From Solirubrobacterales bacterium (lineage in GTDB: Bacteria; Actinomycetota; Thermoleophilia; Solirubrobacterales; Solirubrobacteraceae): a stretch of 32,069 nt of DNA. The notes beneath the pieces are model-generated. The model saw nothing but the letters and a program-made list of their open reading frames with translations. It did no database searches and was not told the DNA's origin. The stretch covers positions 1 through 32,069 of the forward strand of contig PMOY01000063.1 of NCBI GenBank assembly GCA_003165655.1, written 5' to 3'. Positions 16,599-25,136 of the stretch are shown in pieces. The position numbers and the translations under genes were made by a program. The stretch's first letter is position 1. Each line of letters begins with the position of its first letter.

Positions 16599-17680
16599 GG
16601 GGAGCGCCCCCCGGCTGGCGCGACGCGGCGGGCGAGGCCGCGCAGCAATCTGCCGAGCCGTGCCAGATCCTTGGGCACCTGATCGACGAGACCGGCAGGG
16701 GCGGTCAGCAGCACCTGGAGAACGCCGATGCCAAAGAGGATCGTGAGCCAGTCAGGCGAGACTCCCCAGCTGTTGAGCAGCTGTGGCAGCAGCTGCAGCA
16801 GCAGCCCGGCGATGATCGCGCCCCAGAGGCTGAAGATCCCGCCCATCAGGACGACGGCCAGCAGGGTAATCGACTCCTGGGTCGTGAAGTCGTACGAATA
16901 CAGGTAGCGGGAGCTGCCGGCGAGCAGGCCGCCGGCCACGCCGGTGACGAACGACGCGAGGGCGAACGCCCACAGCTTGTACAGGGTGGTGTTGATGCCC
17001 GCCGCGAGGGCGGCCGACTCGCTCTGGCGGATCGCTGCCCACGCTCTCCCCGGCCGCGTTCGCACGTGCGCGAGCACGAGGAGGAACATGAGCGCTGCCA
17101 CGATCACCGAGTACCTGAGGAAGGCGGTGTCCGTGTTGGCGATGCTCGGGCGGCGGATCTGCGGAATGTGGACCGCACTGCCGTTGTAGCCGAGGAAGCC
17201 GTGGCCGCCGTTGGGGAAGTTGGTCGTGGCCAGCACCACGGTGATCGCCCCCGCGAGCATCAGCGTGATCAGCGCGAGGTAGAGGCCGCTCAGCCTCAGT
17301 GCCGGTAGGCCGACGAGCGTTCCCAGCACCATCGTGATCAGCCCCGCGGCGAGCAGCACCAGCGGATAAGGCAGCGAGGTCGCGAAGAGGATCCGCGCCG
17401 CGACCCAGGCGCCGAGCGCCAACACCGCGGCTTGCCCCAGCGACACCAGGCCGACCCGCCCCACGAGTAGTCCGAGGCCGAGCGCGACGATCGACCAGAT
17501 CGCCACCTGGATCATCGCGTCGACGTAATAGGTGCTGAGGATCGACGGCAGCGCGAGCACCACGAACAAGAGCAGCGCTGCGATCACCGCCGGGCGTACG
17601 AGCGTTCGAGTGTCGAAGCCACCGGGTGAGGACGGCGGCTGCGTGGTGGTGTCGGCCGTCTCCACGCCCGCCGCGCTCAT
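16595..17680 (-). CDS. livM: Branched-chain amino acid-type ABC transporter permease (LivM)
   Basis: Hydrophobic permease; GLPALRLSGLYLALITL, GGIFSLWGAIIAGLLLQLLPQLL motifs; start chosen at MSAAGVETADTTTQ. Confidence 0.9.
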   Translation of the reverse strand: MSAAGVETADTTTQPPSSPGGFDTRTLVRPAVIAALLLFVVLALPSILSTYYVDAMIQVAIWSIVALGLGLLVGRVGLVSLGQAAVLALGAWVAARILFATSLPYPLVLLAAGLITMVLGTLVGLPALRLSGLYLALITLMLAGAITVVLATTNFPNGGHGFLGYNGSAVHIPQIRRPSIANTDTAFLRYSVIVAALMFLLVLAHVRTRPGRAWAAIRQSESAALAAGINTTLYKLWAFALASFVTGVAGGLLAGSSRYLYSYDFTTQESITLLAVVLMGGIFSLWGAIIAGLLLQLLPQLLNSWGVSPDWLTILFGIGVLQVLLTAPAGLVDQVPKDLARLGRLLRGLARRVAPAGGRSP

Positions 17681-17682
17681 CG

Positions 17683-18609
17683 CTAGATCCCCTCCTGGGA
17701 GATCGAGATCACGCGATGGCGGTTGATCACCAGCAGTGCCACCGCGGCGAGCACGAACGGCGTCATGTCCCGGTAGTTGCTGAGCGACTGGATCGGCGTG
17801 ATCAGCGCGTCGACGACACCGATCACGATCGCCGCCACGAAGGTGATCACGATCGAGCTGAGCCGCGCGATCAGCGCCGCCGCCAGGGAGGAGATCACCA
17901 GGAAGGTCAGCGTGGTGGCGTCGAGCGCCACGAGATCGGCGAGCAGAATTCCCGCCACGCCTGAGACGATGCCGCAGCCGAACCAGGCCGCGGCTTCGAC
18001 CCGCCGCACCGGCACGCCGAGGGTGGCGGTGATCTCGCGATCGTTGGCCATCGCCCGCATCGCGGTGCCCAGCTTGCTGTAGCGGAGGAACGCCGTCGTG
18101 ACGATCGTGAGCGCGACTCCGACCGCCAGTCCGATCACGTCGGTGGTGCTCACCTGGACCTGGCCGATCATGAAGCCGTGGTTGTCGGTCGGCAGCGTGA
18201 TCGCGCGCGACGCGCCGCCGCTCGACGTCCACAGTAGGTCCATCACCCCGAGCAAGACGAGCGTCAGGCCGAGCGTGGCCGTCGTCTTGACCAGTGGGTC
18301 ACGACCCGCCAGCGCTCGGCCGAACACCATCCCGTAGGCCAACGTCAGCACGCCGGAGAACAGAATGCACACCAGGTATGCGAGCCACTGGTTCACACCC
18401 GAGTGGTTGATCAGCTGCCACGCGATCAGGGCACCGAACGCGCCCACGGCACCGAACGACAGGTTGAGCACCCCCGTCGTCCGGTAGAGCACGATCATCC
18501 CCACCCCGGAGAGGGCGTAGACCCCTCCGAGCGCCAGCCCGGTGACGAGAAACGGCCATTCGTCCTGCCAGCTGGGCAGTGATAGCGCCATGAGGATGAA
18601 CGGATGCAT
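17683..18609 (-). CDS. livH: Branched-chain amino acid-type ABC transporter permease (LivH)
   Basis: LALGGVYALSGVGMIVLYRTTGVLNLSFGAVGAFGALIAW; MRAMANDREITATLGVPV. Confidence 0.92.
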   Translation of the reverse strand: MHPFILMALSLPSWQDEWPFLVTGLALGGVYALSGVGMIVLYRTTGVLNLSFGAVGAFGALIAWQLINHSGVNQWLAYLVCILFSGVLTLAYGMVFGRALAGRDPLVKTTATLGLTLVLLGVMDLLWTSSGGASRAITLPTDNHGFMIGQVQVSTTDVIGLAVGVALTIVTTAFLRYSKLGTAMRAMANDREITATLGVPVRRVEAAAWFGCGIVSGVAGILLADLVALDATTLTFLVISSLAAALIARLSSIVITFVAAIVIGVVDALITPIQSLSNYRDMTPFVLAAVALLVINRHRVISISQEGI

Positions 18610-18653
18610 GTTTGCTGTCGTTCAGCGCCCTGATCGTATGGTTTCCTGCGCCC

Positions 18654-20033
18654 CTAGCTTAGCCCAGAGGCGACCCCGTGGGCTGACGCGACCTTATGGT
18701 ATTGGGCGATCTGCGGATCCGCCGAGGAGATGCTGGTGCAGCCCTGAACGGTGATCATCTTGCCGCTCTCGGGCGTCACCGTGTAATCGGCGTTGTTGGG
18801 GATGTGCAGCGCCAGATTGCCATACGTCCAGGGTTGGCAGAGCATCTCGGACTTGTAGTCCTTGATGCCCTCGATCGCCGTGTTGACGCTCTTGATCGTG
18901 TATGCACCATGGACGGTGTCGAGCGCCTGCACGAGGAACTTGGCCAGGAGGAAGCCGAACTGGCTGAACGAGCCGATGCCACCGGCGACGCTGGAGCCGT
19001 ACTTGGCGAGGATCGCCTTGTAGAGCTGCATCTCGGGTCCGTTGTGGTCATCGGCGTCGGTCGCCTCGGCGTTGACGAACAGCTTGTGGTCCCACTTCGG
19101 TCCCAACGCCTTGGCCAGGAAGTCGGTGTCGCACGGCGTCGAGCACCCCCATGACTTGACCCGATCCTCGAGGCCGAGCTTCTGAACGGCCTGCAGGATC
19201 ACCAGCGCCTCGGGCGGGGTGAAGTTGAGCACCACAGATCCGTTGGAGCCGGCGTCGTCGACGAGGTTGAGCGCGACCGAGCTGGCGTCGGTGATCGGCA
19301 CGTTCTCGGTCAGCTCGGTGATCGGCACCTTCGAGGCCTTTGCGAGCGCGGCCGGACCGGCGGCGATGTAGCCGGTTCCCGGGACGTTGGACTGGACGAA
19401 TACGATCTTCGACGCGTGCTCGCTCGCGAGCGCGTACTGCACTGCTCCATCGGAGCTGTAGCGGGGGCCCATGTTGACGGCGGCGCTGTTGGGCGTCGAC
19501 CAGCATTCGGGCGCGATCCCCGCGTCCATCTCGAAGATGCCCAGCGACTTCCAGTAGGACTGATCGATCGTGCACTCGAGCAGGTCGAACACGCCGTCGA
19601 TGGCGACGACGTGATCGGACTGGATCAGCTGCTTGGCGGCCGCCGCCACCTGCGCCGGCTGGGTCTGGTCGAGCTCGACGAAGAGCTTGAGCGGGTGCCC
19701 GTCGACTCCGCCGTTGGCGTTGACGCAGGCGAAGTAGGCATTGATCATGTTCGGCCCATCGGTGAAGTCGGTGCCCGGCTGATGGGTGTCGATCGTGCCG
19801 ATGTTGATCGGCGTGCCTGTCGCCGCGACGCCCGGCTTGGAGCCGCACGCCGACGTGCTGCTGCTGGTCGCTGCGGTGGTGCTGGTGGTCGTGCTCGGCG
19901 CCGGCGCCGGCGCCGGCGTGGTGGTGCTTGTTGACTTGCTGCTACTCCCGCATCCGGCCAGAATCATCGCGCCGACCGCGGCGGCCAGCGCGAAGCTCAA
20001 GCGCACACGCGGCGCATCTTTGTACTTGCTCAC
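18654..20033 (-). CDS. livK: ABC transporter substrate-binding lipoprotein, LivK-like
   Basis: VSKYKDAPRVRLSFALAAAVGAMILAGCGSSS lipobox; Thr/Pro/Ala-rich linker; periplasmic binding type I fold (INIGTIDTHQPGTDFTDGPNMINAYFACVNANGGVDGHPL). AGGAGGAG ribosome binding site upstream of GTG 20033. Confidence 0.9.
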   Translation of the reverse strand: MSKYKDAPRVRLSFALAAAVGAMILAGCGSSSKSTSTTTPAPAPAPSTTTSTTAATSSSTSACGSKPGVAATGTPINIGTIDTHQPGTDFTDGPNMINAYFACVNANGGVDGHPLKLFVELDQTQPAQVAAAAKQLIQSDHVVAIDGVFDLLECTIDQSYWKSLGIFEMDAGIAPECWSTPNSAAVNMGPRYSSDGAVQYALASEHASKIVFVQSNVPGTGYIAAGPAALAKASKVPITELTENVPITDASSVALNLVDDAGSNGSVVLNFTPPEALVILQAVQKLGLEDRVKSWGCSTPCDTDFLAKALGPKWDHKLFVNAEATDADDHNGPEMQLYKAILAKYGSSVAGGIGSFSQFGFLLAKFLVQALDTVHGAYTIKSVNTAIEGIKDYKSEMLCQPWTYGNLALHIPNNADYTVTPESGKMITVQGCTSISSADPQIAQYHKVASAHGVASGLS

Positions 20034-20095
20034 CGATCTCTCCTCCTCGGTTTGATCACGGTTGAAGCCACGCCGGGTTCGCGAGGCAACAATCG

Positions 20096-20124
20096 ATAGT
20101 AGTTGCCCATACACTTGCATGCAA
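20096..20124 (-). promoter_or_regulatory. Putative livK promoter: -35 TTGCAT (20124-20119), 17-bp spacer, -10 TACTAT (20101-20096)
   Basis: Read on minus strand; the -35 lies inside the CTTGCATGCAAG palindrome. Confidence 0.5.
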
Positions 20125-20187
20125 GAACTCCCTAACAAGACCCCAAAAGAGCCATTGACGGGTCCGGGATGATACTTCTGCATGCAG
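20114..20187. promoter_or_regulatory. Pair of TGCATGCA-centred palindromes (CTTGCATGCAAG 20114-20125; CTGCATGCAG 20178-20187)
   Basis: Perfect dyads, centres 63 bp apart, in the livK/gntR divergent region. Confidence 0.65.
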
Positions 20188-20285
20188 GATTTTGTGGATG
20201 AACCGAATCGACCTATCGCGCAAAGGCACCGCTGGATGCCCGAGGCGGACACGACGCGCTCGAGCCCCTGAGCAACGGTAACGCC

Positions 20286-21044
20286 GTGGCGACTCCAGCC
20301 AACCGAACCCAGATCATGCGGGCGCTGCTGCGTCTGCGTGAGCAGATTCTCAGCGGCGAATTCGCGCCCGGCGAGCGGATGTCGGAGCTGCCGCTGGTGG
20401 AGCGACTGGGCGTCTCGCGCACACCGCTGCGGCTCGCGCTCGCCGAGCTCGAGCACGAGGGCCTGCTGCGGGGGCTCGTCGGCGGCGGTTACGCCGTGCG
20501 CGAGTTCACCCAAGCCGACATCCGCGACGCGATCGAGCTGCGTGGGGTCCTCGAGGGCACGGCCGCCCGCTTCGCCGTCGAGCGTCGAGTCACGCGCCGT
20601 GACCTGCGCGCGCTGGGCACGATCAACGATGGGATCGAAGAGCTCGTGCACCGGGCGGACTACGATTCCTTCGAGCGCTACGTCGACCTCAACGAGCGCT
20701 TCCACGCGCGCCTGGTCAAGATCGCGCGCAGCCCCATGCTCGAGCGGGCGCTGGCGGGACTGGTCTCGCTGCCGTTCGCCGGTCCGAGCGCGGCCTTCGT
20801 CCTCAGTGAGGCGGAGCTCCCCGAGTCGCGCGAGATTCTCGTGATCGCCCACCGCCATCACGTCGGGCTGATCGAGTCGATCGAGCGCCGCGAGGGCGCC
20901 CGGGCCGAGAGCCTCGCTCGCGAGCACGCGCATCTGGCGCTCACGAACCTCGAAATCGCGCTGCGCCACCGCGATGTGCTGAAGCGGATGCCGGGCGCGT
21001 CGCTGATCGCGCTCCCGCGCGACGGTGAACCTCAGCATGCCTGA
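20286..21044 (+). CDS. GntR family transcriptional regulator, FCD-domain
   Basis: RLREQILSGEFAPGERMSELPLVERLGVSRTPLRLALAELEHEGLL HTH; FCD motifs IELRGVLEGTAARFAVER and DLNERFHARLVKIARSPML. Confidence 0.92.
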   Translation: MATPANRTQIMRALLRLREQILSGEFAPGERMSELPLVERLGVSRTPLRLALAELEHEGLLRGLVGGGYAVREFTQADIRDAIELRGVLEGTAARFAVERRVTRRDLRALGTINDGIEELVHRADYDSFERYVDLNERFHARLVKIARSPMLERALAGLVSLPFAGPSAAFVLSEAELPESREILVIAHRHHVGLIESIERREGARAESLAREHAHLALTNLEIALRHRDVLKRMPGASLIALPRDGEPQHA

Positions 21045-21052
21045 GCCTCGGC

Positions 21053-22081
21053 CTACGGCGCCGTGACGGCGCCCGGTTCGGGGGACGCGGCGAAGGGCTC
21101 GTCCCAGTGGGCGGCGATCCGCGCCGCGCGGTGGATCTCGGCCGCTCCCGGCCGGTAGGCGTCCTCGAGCGGCGGGCTGACCGGGACCGGCGTGAACGGT
21201 GCGCCGACCCGCTGGATCGGCGCCTTGAGGAAGTCGAAGGCGGCCGCCTGGAGCTGGGCGGCGATCTCCGCCCCGAAGCCGCCTGTGTAGACCGCCTCGT
21301 GCGCGACCACGGCGCGGCCGGTGCGCCGGACCGATTCGGCGATCGTGTCCAGATCGAGCGGCGTCAGCGTGCGCGGGTCGATGACCTCGGCTTCGATCCC
21401 GTCGGAGGCGAGCTGCTCGGCGGCGCTCAGCGCCTCGCCGACGAGGCGCGAGAGTGCGACGATCGTGAGATCGCGGCCGGGGCGGAGCGTGCGTGCACGT
21501 CCCAGCGGCACCGGTGCGGGGTCCTCGGGCGCGAGCTCCCGGCGGAAGTAGAGCGACTTGTTCTCGACGAACACCACCGGGTTGGGATCGGCGATCGCGC
21601 TGGCCAGGAGCCCCGCCGCGTCGGCCGCGCAGCTCGGCATCACGACCTTCAGTCCGGGCACATGCGTGAGCCAGGCCTCGAGGCTCTGAGAGTGCTGTGC
21701 TCCGCTCCGGCTCCCAGCCCCGCCCTGGGTGCGGACGACGAGCGGGACGGTCAACTGACCGCCGGACATGAAATGCGCCTTCGCGGCCTGGTTGACCAGC
21801 TGGTCGAGCGCAAGCGTGAGAAAGTCGATGAACATGATCTCCACGACCGGACGCAGGCCGGCCTGGGCCGCGCCGATTGCCGCGCCGCACACCGCTGCTT
21901 CGCTGATCGGCGTGTTGATCACCCGCTCGATGCCGAACTCCTCGGCGAGCCCGGCAGTGGTCGTGTACGGCCCTCCCTCCGCCACGTCCTCGCCCAGCAC
22001 GATCACTCGCTCGTCCGCTCGCATCGCGCGTGCGAGCGCGGCATTGATCGCCTTGACGAACGTGGTCTGCACCTCGGCCAT
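21053..22081 (-). CDS. 2-oxoacid/acetoin dehydrogenase E1 beta subunit (copy 1)
   Basis: AINAALARAMRADERVIVLGEDVAEGGPYTTTAGLAEEFG; GAAIGAAQAGLRPVVEIMFIDF; VIDPRTLTPLDLDTI. Confidence 0.92.
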   Translation of the reverse strand: MAEVQTTFVKAINAALARAMRADERVIVLGEDVAEGGPYTTTAGLAEEFGIERVINTPISEAAVCGAAIGAAQAGLRPVVEIMFIDFLTLALDQLVNQAAKAHFMSGGQLTVPLVVRTQGGAGSRSGAQHSQSLEAWLTHVPGLKVVMPSCAADAAGLLASAIADPNPVVFVENKSLYFRRELAPEDPAPVPLGRARTLRPGRDLTIVALSRLVGEALSAAEQLASDGIEAEVIDPRTLTPLDLDTIAESVRRTGRAVVAHEAVYTGGFGAEIAAQLQAAAFDFLKAPIQRVGAPFTPVPVSPPLEDAYRPGAAEIHRAARIAAHWDEPFAASPEPGAVTAP

Positions 22082-22087
22082 CCGCCT

Positions 22088-23092
22088 TCAGCGCTCGCTC
22101 GCGTAGACAAGCTCTCCGGCCAGCTCGAGCGCCGGAAACGGACTCGCACGCGCAAAGCTCACCGCCTGCTCCACTTCGGCTCGCGCCCCCTGCTCGAGTG
22201 CGCCGGCCCCCGCTTCGTCGAGCCAGCGCTGAGCGATCGCGTCTGCCTGTAACCGCGCGAGCGGATCACGCCGTTGCCATTCGGCGTCCGCCAGCGCGTC
22301 GCGGTACGCCTCCTGGTCACCCTCGTAGTGCCCGCGGCGGCGGTGGGTCATGCACTCCAAGAGCAGCGGCCCGCGGCCACGGCGAGCGAGGTCGAGATCG
22401 GCGGCGAATACCGCGAACAGGGCTCCGACATCGGTGCCGTCGACCGACTGGCACGGAAATCGATAGGGCGCCACGGCGTCGCAGACGCGCTCCACGGTGG
22501 TGTGTGCGGATCGCGGCGTGAACTCGGCGAAGCCGTTGTTCTCACACACGAGGATCAGTGGCAGCTCCCACAGTGCGGCCAGGTTCACCGACTCGCTGAA
22601 ATACCCGGTCTGCACCGCGCCGTCGCCGAAGAAGACGACGGTGACCTGGTCCGAGCCGCGCAGTCGCGCCGCCAACGCGTTTCCGACCGCCAGCGGGATG
22701 TTGCCGGCCACCACGCCGGTGGCCCCGAGCAGACCGTGAGCACGATCGACGAGATGCATCGACCCGCCCAGGCCACGGCAGAGCCCGTCGGAGCGCCCCA
22801 TCAGCTCCGCCATCACCCGATCGAGCGGCGCTCCCTTGGCGATCGCGTGTCCGTGGGCGCGGTGCCCGCTGTAGACGGTGTCGTCGTCGCGTAGCTGCCC
22901 GCAGATCGCCGCGGCGACGCCTTCACCGCCGATGCTCAGGTGAATCAGTCCGTGCACCTGGAGCGTACGCTTGAGCTGGGCGACGCGTTCCTCGAAGCAG
23001 CGAATCCGCCACATCGTGCGCAGCAGCCCGAGCGCCGTCTCGCCGTCCAGCTCCGCGGAGGTCGACGCGGGTGGCGGTGTCGGCGTTCCCAC
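22088..23092 (-). CDS. 2-oxoacid/acetoin dehydrogenase E1 alpha subunit (copy 1)
   Basis: TPP motif FFGDGAVQTGYFSESVNLAALWELPLILVCENN; phospho-loop-like THRRRGHYEGDQEAYR. GTG start at 23092 inferred because the upstream beta gene ends at 23103. Confidence 0.9.
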   Translation of the reverse strand: MGTPTPPPASTSAELDGETALGLLRTMWRIRCFEERVAQLKRTLQVHGLIHLSIGGEGVAAAICGQLRDDDTVYSGHRAHGHAIAKGAPLDRVMAELMGRSDGLCRGLGGSMHLVDRAHGLLGATGVVAGNIPLAVGNALAARLRGSDQVTVVFFGDGAVQTGYFSESVNLAALWELPLILVCENNGFAEFTPRSAHTTVERVCDAVAPYRFPCQSVDGTDVGALFAVFAADLDLARRGRGPLLLECMTHRRRGHYEGDQEAYRDALADAEWQRRDPLARLQADAIAQRWLDEAGAGALEQGARAEVEQAVSFARASPFPALELAGELVYASER

Positions 23093-23102
23093 GAGTGCGC
23101 GC

Positions 23103-24083
23103 TCAGGCCGCGACCGGTGCGGTACCGAGGACCTGGTGCACGGCACAGAGGATCTTCGCCTCGTCCGGTAGCACGTAGGCTTCCATCGGCTCGCTGTAGG
23201 GCACGGACGCGTCGAGGGCGGTGACCTGCTTGATCGGTGCCTTCAGCGCCGAGAACCCGTGGTCGGCGATCTCCGCCGCGATCAGGGCCGACGCCGACGC
23301 GTGGCGGGTGGCCTGGTCGACGAGCACAACGTGGCCGGTCTTCTCCACCGAGGAGAGAATCGTGTCGATGTCGAGGGGAACCAGCGTGCGGGGGTCGATC
23401 ACCTCGGCCTCGATCCCTTCGGCGGCCAACGACTCGGCGGCGGCCAGCGCCTTACCCACCATCCAACCCGTGGCGACGATCGTCACGTCGCCGCCGGAGC
23501 GCCGGACCGAGGCCTGCCCAAACGGGACCAGGTATTCGCCCTCGGGCACTTCGCCGGGCTCGAGCGTGAGCAGATAATGGTGGAAGTAGCAGACGGGATT
23601 CTCGTCCCGGATCGCCGTCGCCATCAGCCCCTTGGCGTCGGCTGCGGTCGCCGGCAGCGCCACCTTCAATCCCGGGATGCCCATGAACATCCCATAGATC
23701 GAGCCCGTGTGCTGGCCGGCCCAGCCGGCGGTGAAGCCGTAGCCGGCCTTGAGAACGAGCGGCACCTTGACCCTGCCACCGCTCATATAGCGGAAGCGCG
23801 GCGCCTCGTTGACCACCTGATCCATGGCCACAAGCATGAACTCGGCCATGTAGAGCTCGACGACCGGTCGCATGCCGGCGATAGCGGCGCCGACGGCCAT
23901 CCCGATCTCGGCGGTCTCGGAGATCGGGGTCACGCGCACCCGGTCGCTGCCGAAGGCCTTGAGGAACTCGTCGTTCTCGGTGGTGGCGAGGTTCTGTCCG
24001 AAGTACAGGACGCTCTCATCGCGCGCCATCTCCTGGTGGATAGCCTCGTTGATCGCCGCGATGTAGGGGATCTCCCGTGCCAT
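23103..24083 (-). CDS. 2-oxoacid/acetoin dehydrogenase E1 beta subunit (copy 2)
   Basis: AINEAIHQEMARDESVLYFGQNLATTENDEFLKAFGSDRV; AVGAAIAGMRPVVELYMAEF; VIDPRTLVPLDIDTI. Confidence 0.92.
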   Translation of the reverse strand: MAREIPYIAAINEAIHQEMARDESVLYFGQNLATTENDEFLKAFGSDRVRVTPISETAEIGMAVGAAIAGMRPVVELYMAEFMLVAMDQVVNEAPRFRYMSGGRVKVPLVLKAGYGFTAGWAGQHTGSIYGMFMGIPGLKVALPATAADAKGLMATAIRDENPVCYFHHYLLTLEPGEVPEGEYLVPFGQASVRRSGGDVTIVATGWMVGKALAAAESLAAEGIEAEVIDPRTLVPLDIDTILSSVEKTGHVVLVDQATRHASASALIAAEIADHGFSALKAPIKQVTALDASVPYSEPMEAYVLPDEAKILCAVHQVLGTAPVAA

Positions 24084-24103
24084 CAGCTCGTGCCTCCTCG
24101 GGC

Positions 24104-25126
24104 TCAGGCGTAGACGTTGTGCAGGGCCGCTTCGGGCTCTGGATAGGGACTGTCGATGCCGAACTGCACGGCGACCTGCATCTCCTCGCGCACGTGCGCG
24201 GCGATCTGGTCGGCCGCGTCGACCGTCAGCGAGCCGTCACTGATGAGCCTGGCGCGGAAGCGCGGCACCGGGTCGCCGCGGAGGGCCGCCTCGTACTCCT
24301 CGCGCGCACCGAACACCTCGATCGCCTCGTGCTCGGGGTAGTGCAGGGGTACGCCCGGCGGCGCGATGATGTTGCCGTGGGCGCTCAGGCGGTAGACCTT
24401 CGACTCCACCAGCGTGGGGCCGGCGCCCGAGCGGGCACGATCGACCGCGGCTCCCACCGCCTCGTAGACCGCAATCGGATCGCCGCCGTCGACGGTCACC
24501 CCGGGCATGGAGAACGCCTTCGCCTTCATCGCCAGCGGCTCGCCCGCGGCGGCGTTGGCGTCTTCCTGCTCGACGCGCGTCACGACGTTATACGAGTTGT
24601 TCTCCATCACGTAGACGATCGGGAGCTTCCACAGCGACGCGACGTTCAGCGACTCCGAGAACGCGCCCTGCTTGGACGCTCCGTCGCCGAAGAAGCACAG
24701 AACCACCTGGTCCTGCTTGCGGATCTGGGCGGCGTAGGCGGCGCCGGTGGCCTGCGGGATGCCCTGTCCGACGATTCCCGAGGTCCCGAGGAAGCCGCGC
24801 TCGGTGTCGACCAGGTGCATCGATCCCCCGTAGCCTCCGCACAGGCCGGTGCTCCGGCCGTAGATCTCGGCCATCATCGCCTTCGGGTCGGTGCCCAGGG
24901 CGAGCGGGTAGCCGTGGCAGCGGTAGGTGGCCATCAGCTGGTCGCTGGGGCGCAGTGTGGCCAGAGACCCGACGATCGAAGCCTCGGCTCCGTCGGCCAG
25001 GTGCGTGTGACCGCGGATCACTCCGGGGTACTCCTCGAACGTTCCCTTGACTCGCTCCTCGAACTCGCGGATCCGCAGCATCTGTGTGTAGATCCAGACG
25101 AGCCTCTGGTTGTCCAGCTCCTTCAT
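24104..25126 (-). CDS. 2-oxoacid/acetoin dehydrogenase E1 alpha subunit (copy 2)
   Basis: MKELDNQRLVWIYTQMLRIREFEERVKG; TPP motif CFFGDGASKQGAFSESLNVASLWKLPIVYVMENN. GAGGAGGA ribosome binding site before ATG 25126. Confidence 0.92.
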   Translation of the reverse strand: MKELDNQRLVWIYTQMLRIREFEERVKGTFEEYPGVIRGHTHLADGAEASIVGSLATLRPSDQLMATYRCHGYPLALGTDPKAMMAEIYGRSTGLCGGYGGSMHLVDTERGFLGTSGIVGQGIPQATGAAYAAQIRKQDQVVLCFFGDGASKQGAFSESLNVASLWKLPIVYVMENNSYNVVTRVEQEDANAAAGEPLAMKAKAFSMPGVTVDGGDPIAVYEAVGAAVDRARSGAGPTLVESKVYRLSAHGNIIAPPGVPLHYPEHEAIEVFGAREEYEAALRGDPVPRFRARLISDGSLTVDAADQIAAHVREEMQVAVQFGIDSPYPEPEAALHNVYA

Positions 25127-25136
25127 GCTCTCCTCC

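Noticed and set aside
19898-19920. GGCGCC microsatellite in livK
   Set aside because: Encodes the ordinary Ala/Pro linker after the lipobox; common low-complexity region.
21057-21073. GGCGCC-gtgac-GGCGCC hairpin as a terminator between gntR and E1 beta
   Set aside because: Lies inside the E1 beta C-terminus, has no U-tract on either strand and is short; could occur by chance at this GC content.
18654-21890. 1078-aa minus-strand ORF across livK and the gntR region
   Set aside because: Only the 18654-20033 part is a real protein (lipoprotein signal, RBS). The upstream part is high-GC read-through antisense to the GntR gene and overlapping E1 beta in the wrong frame.
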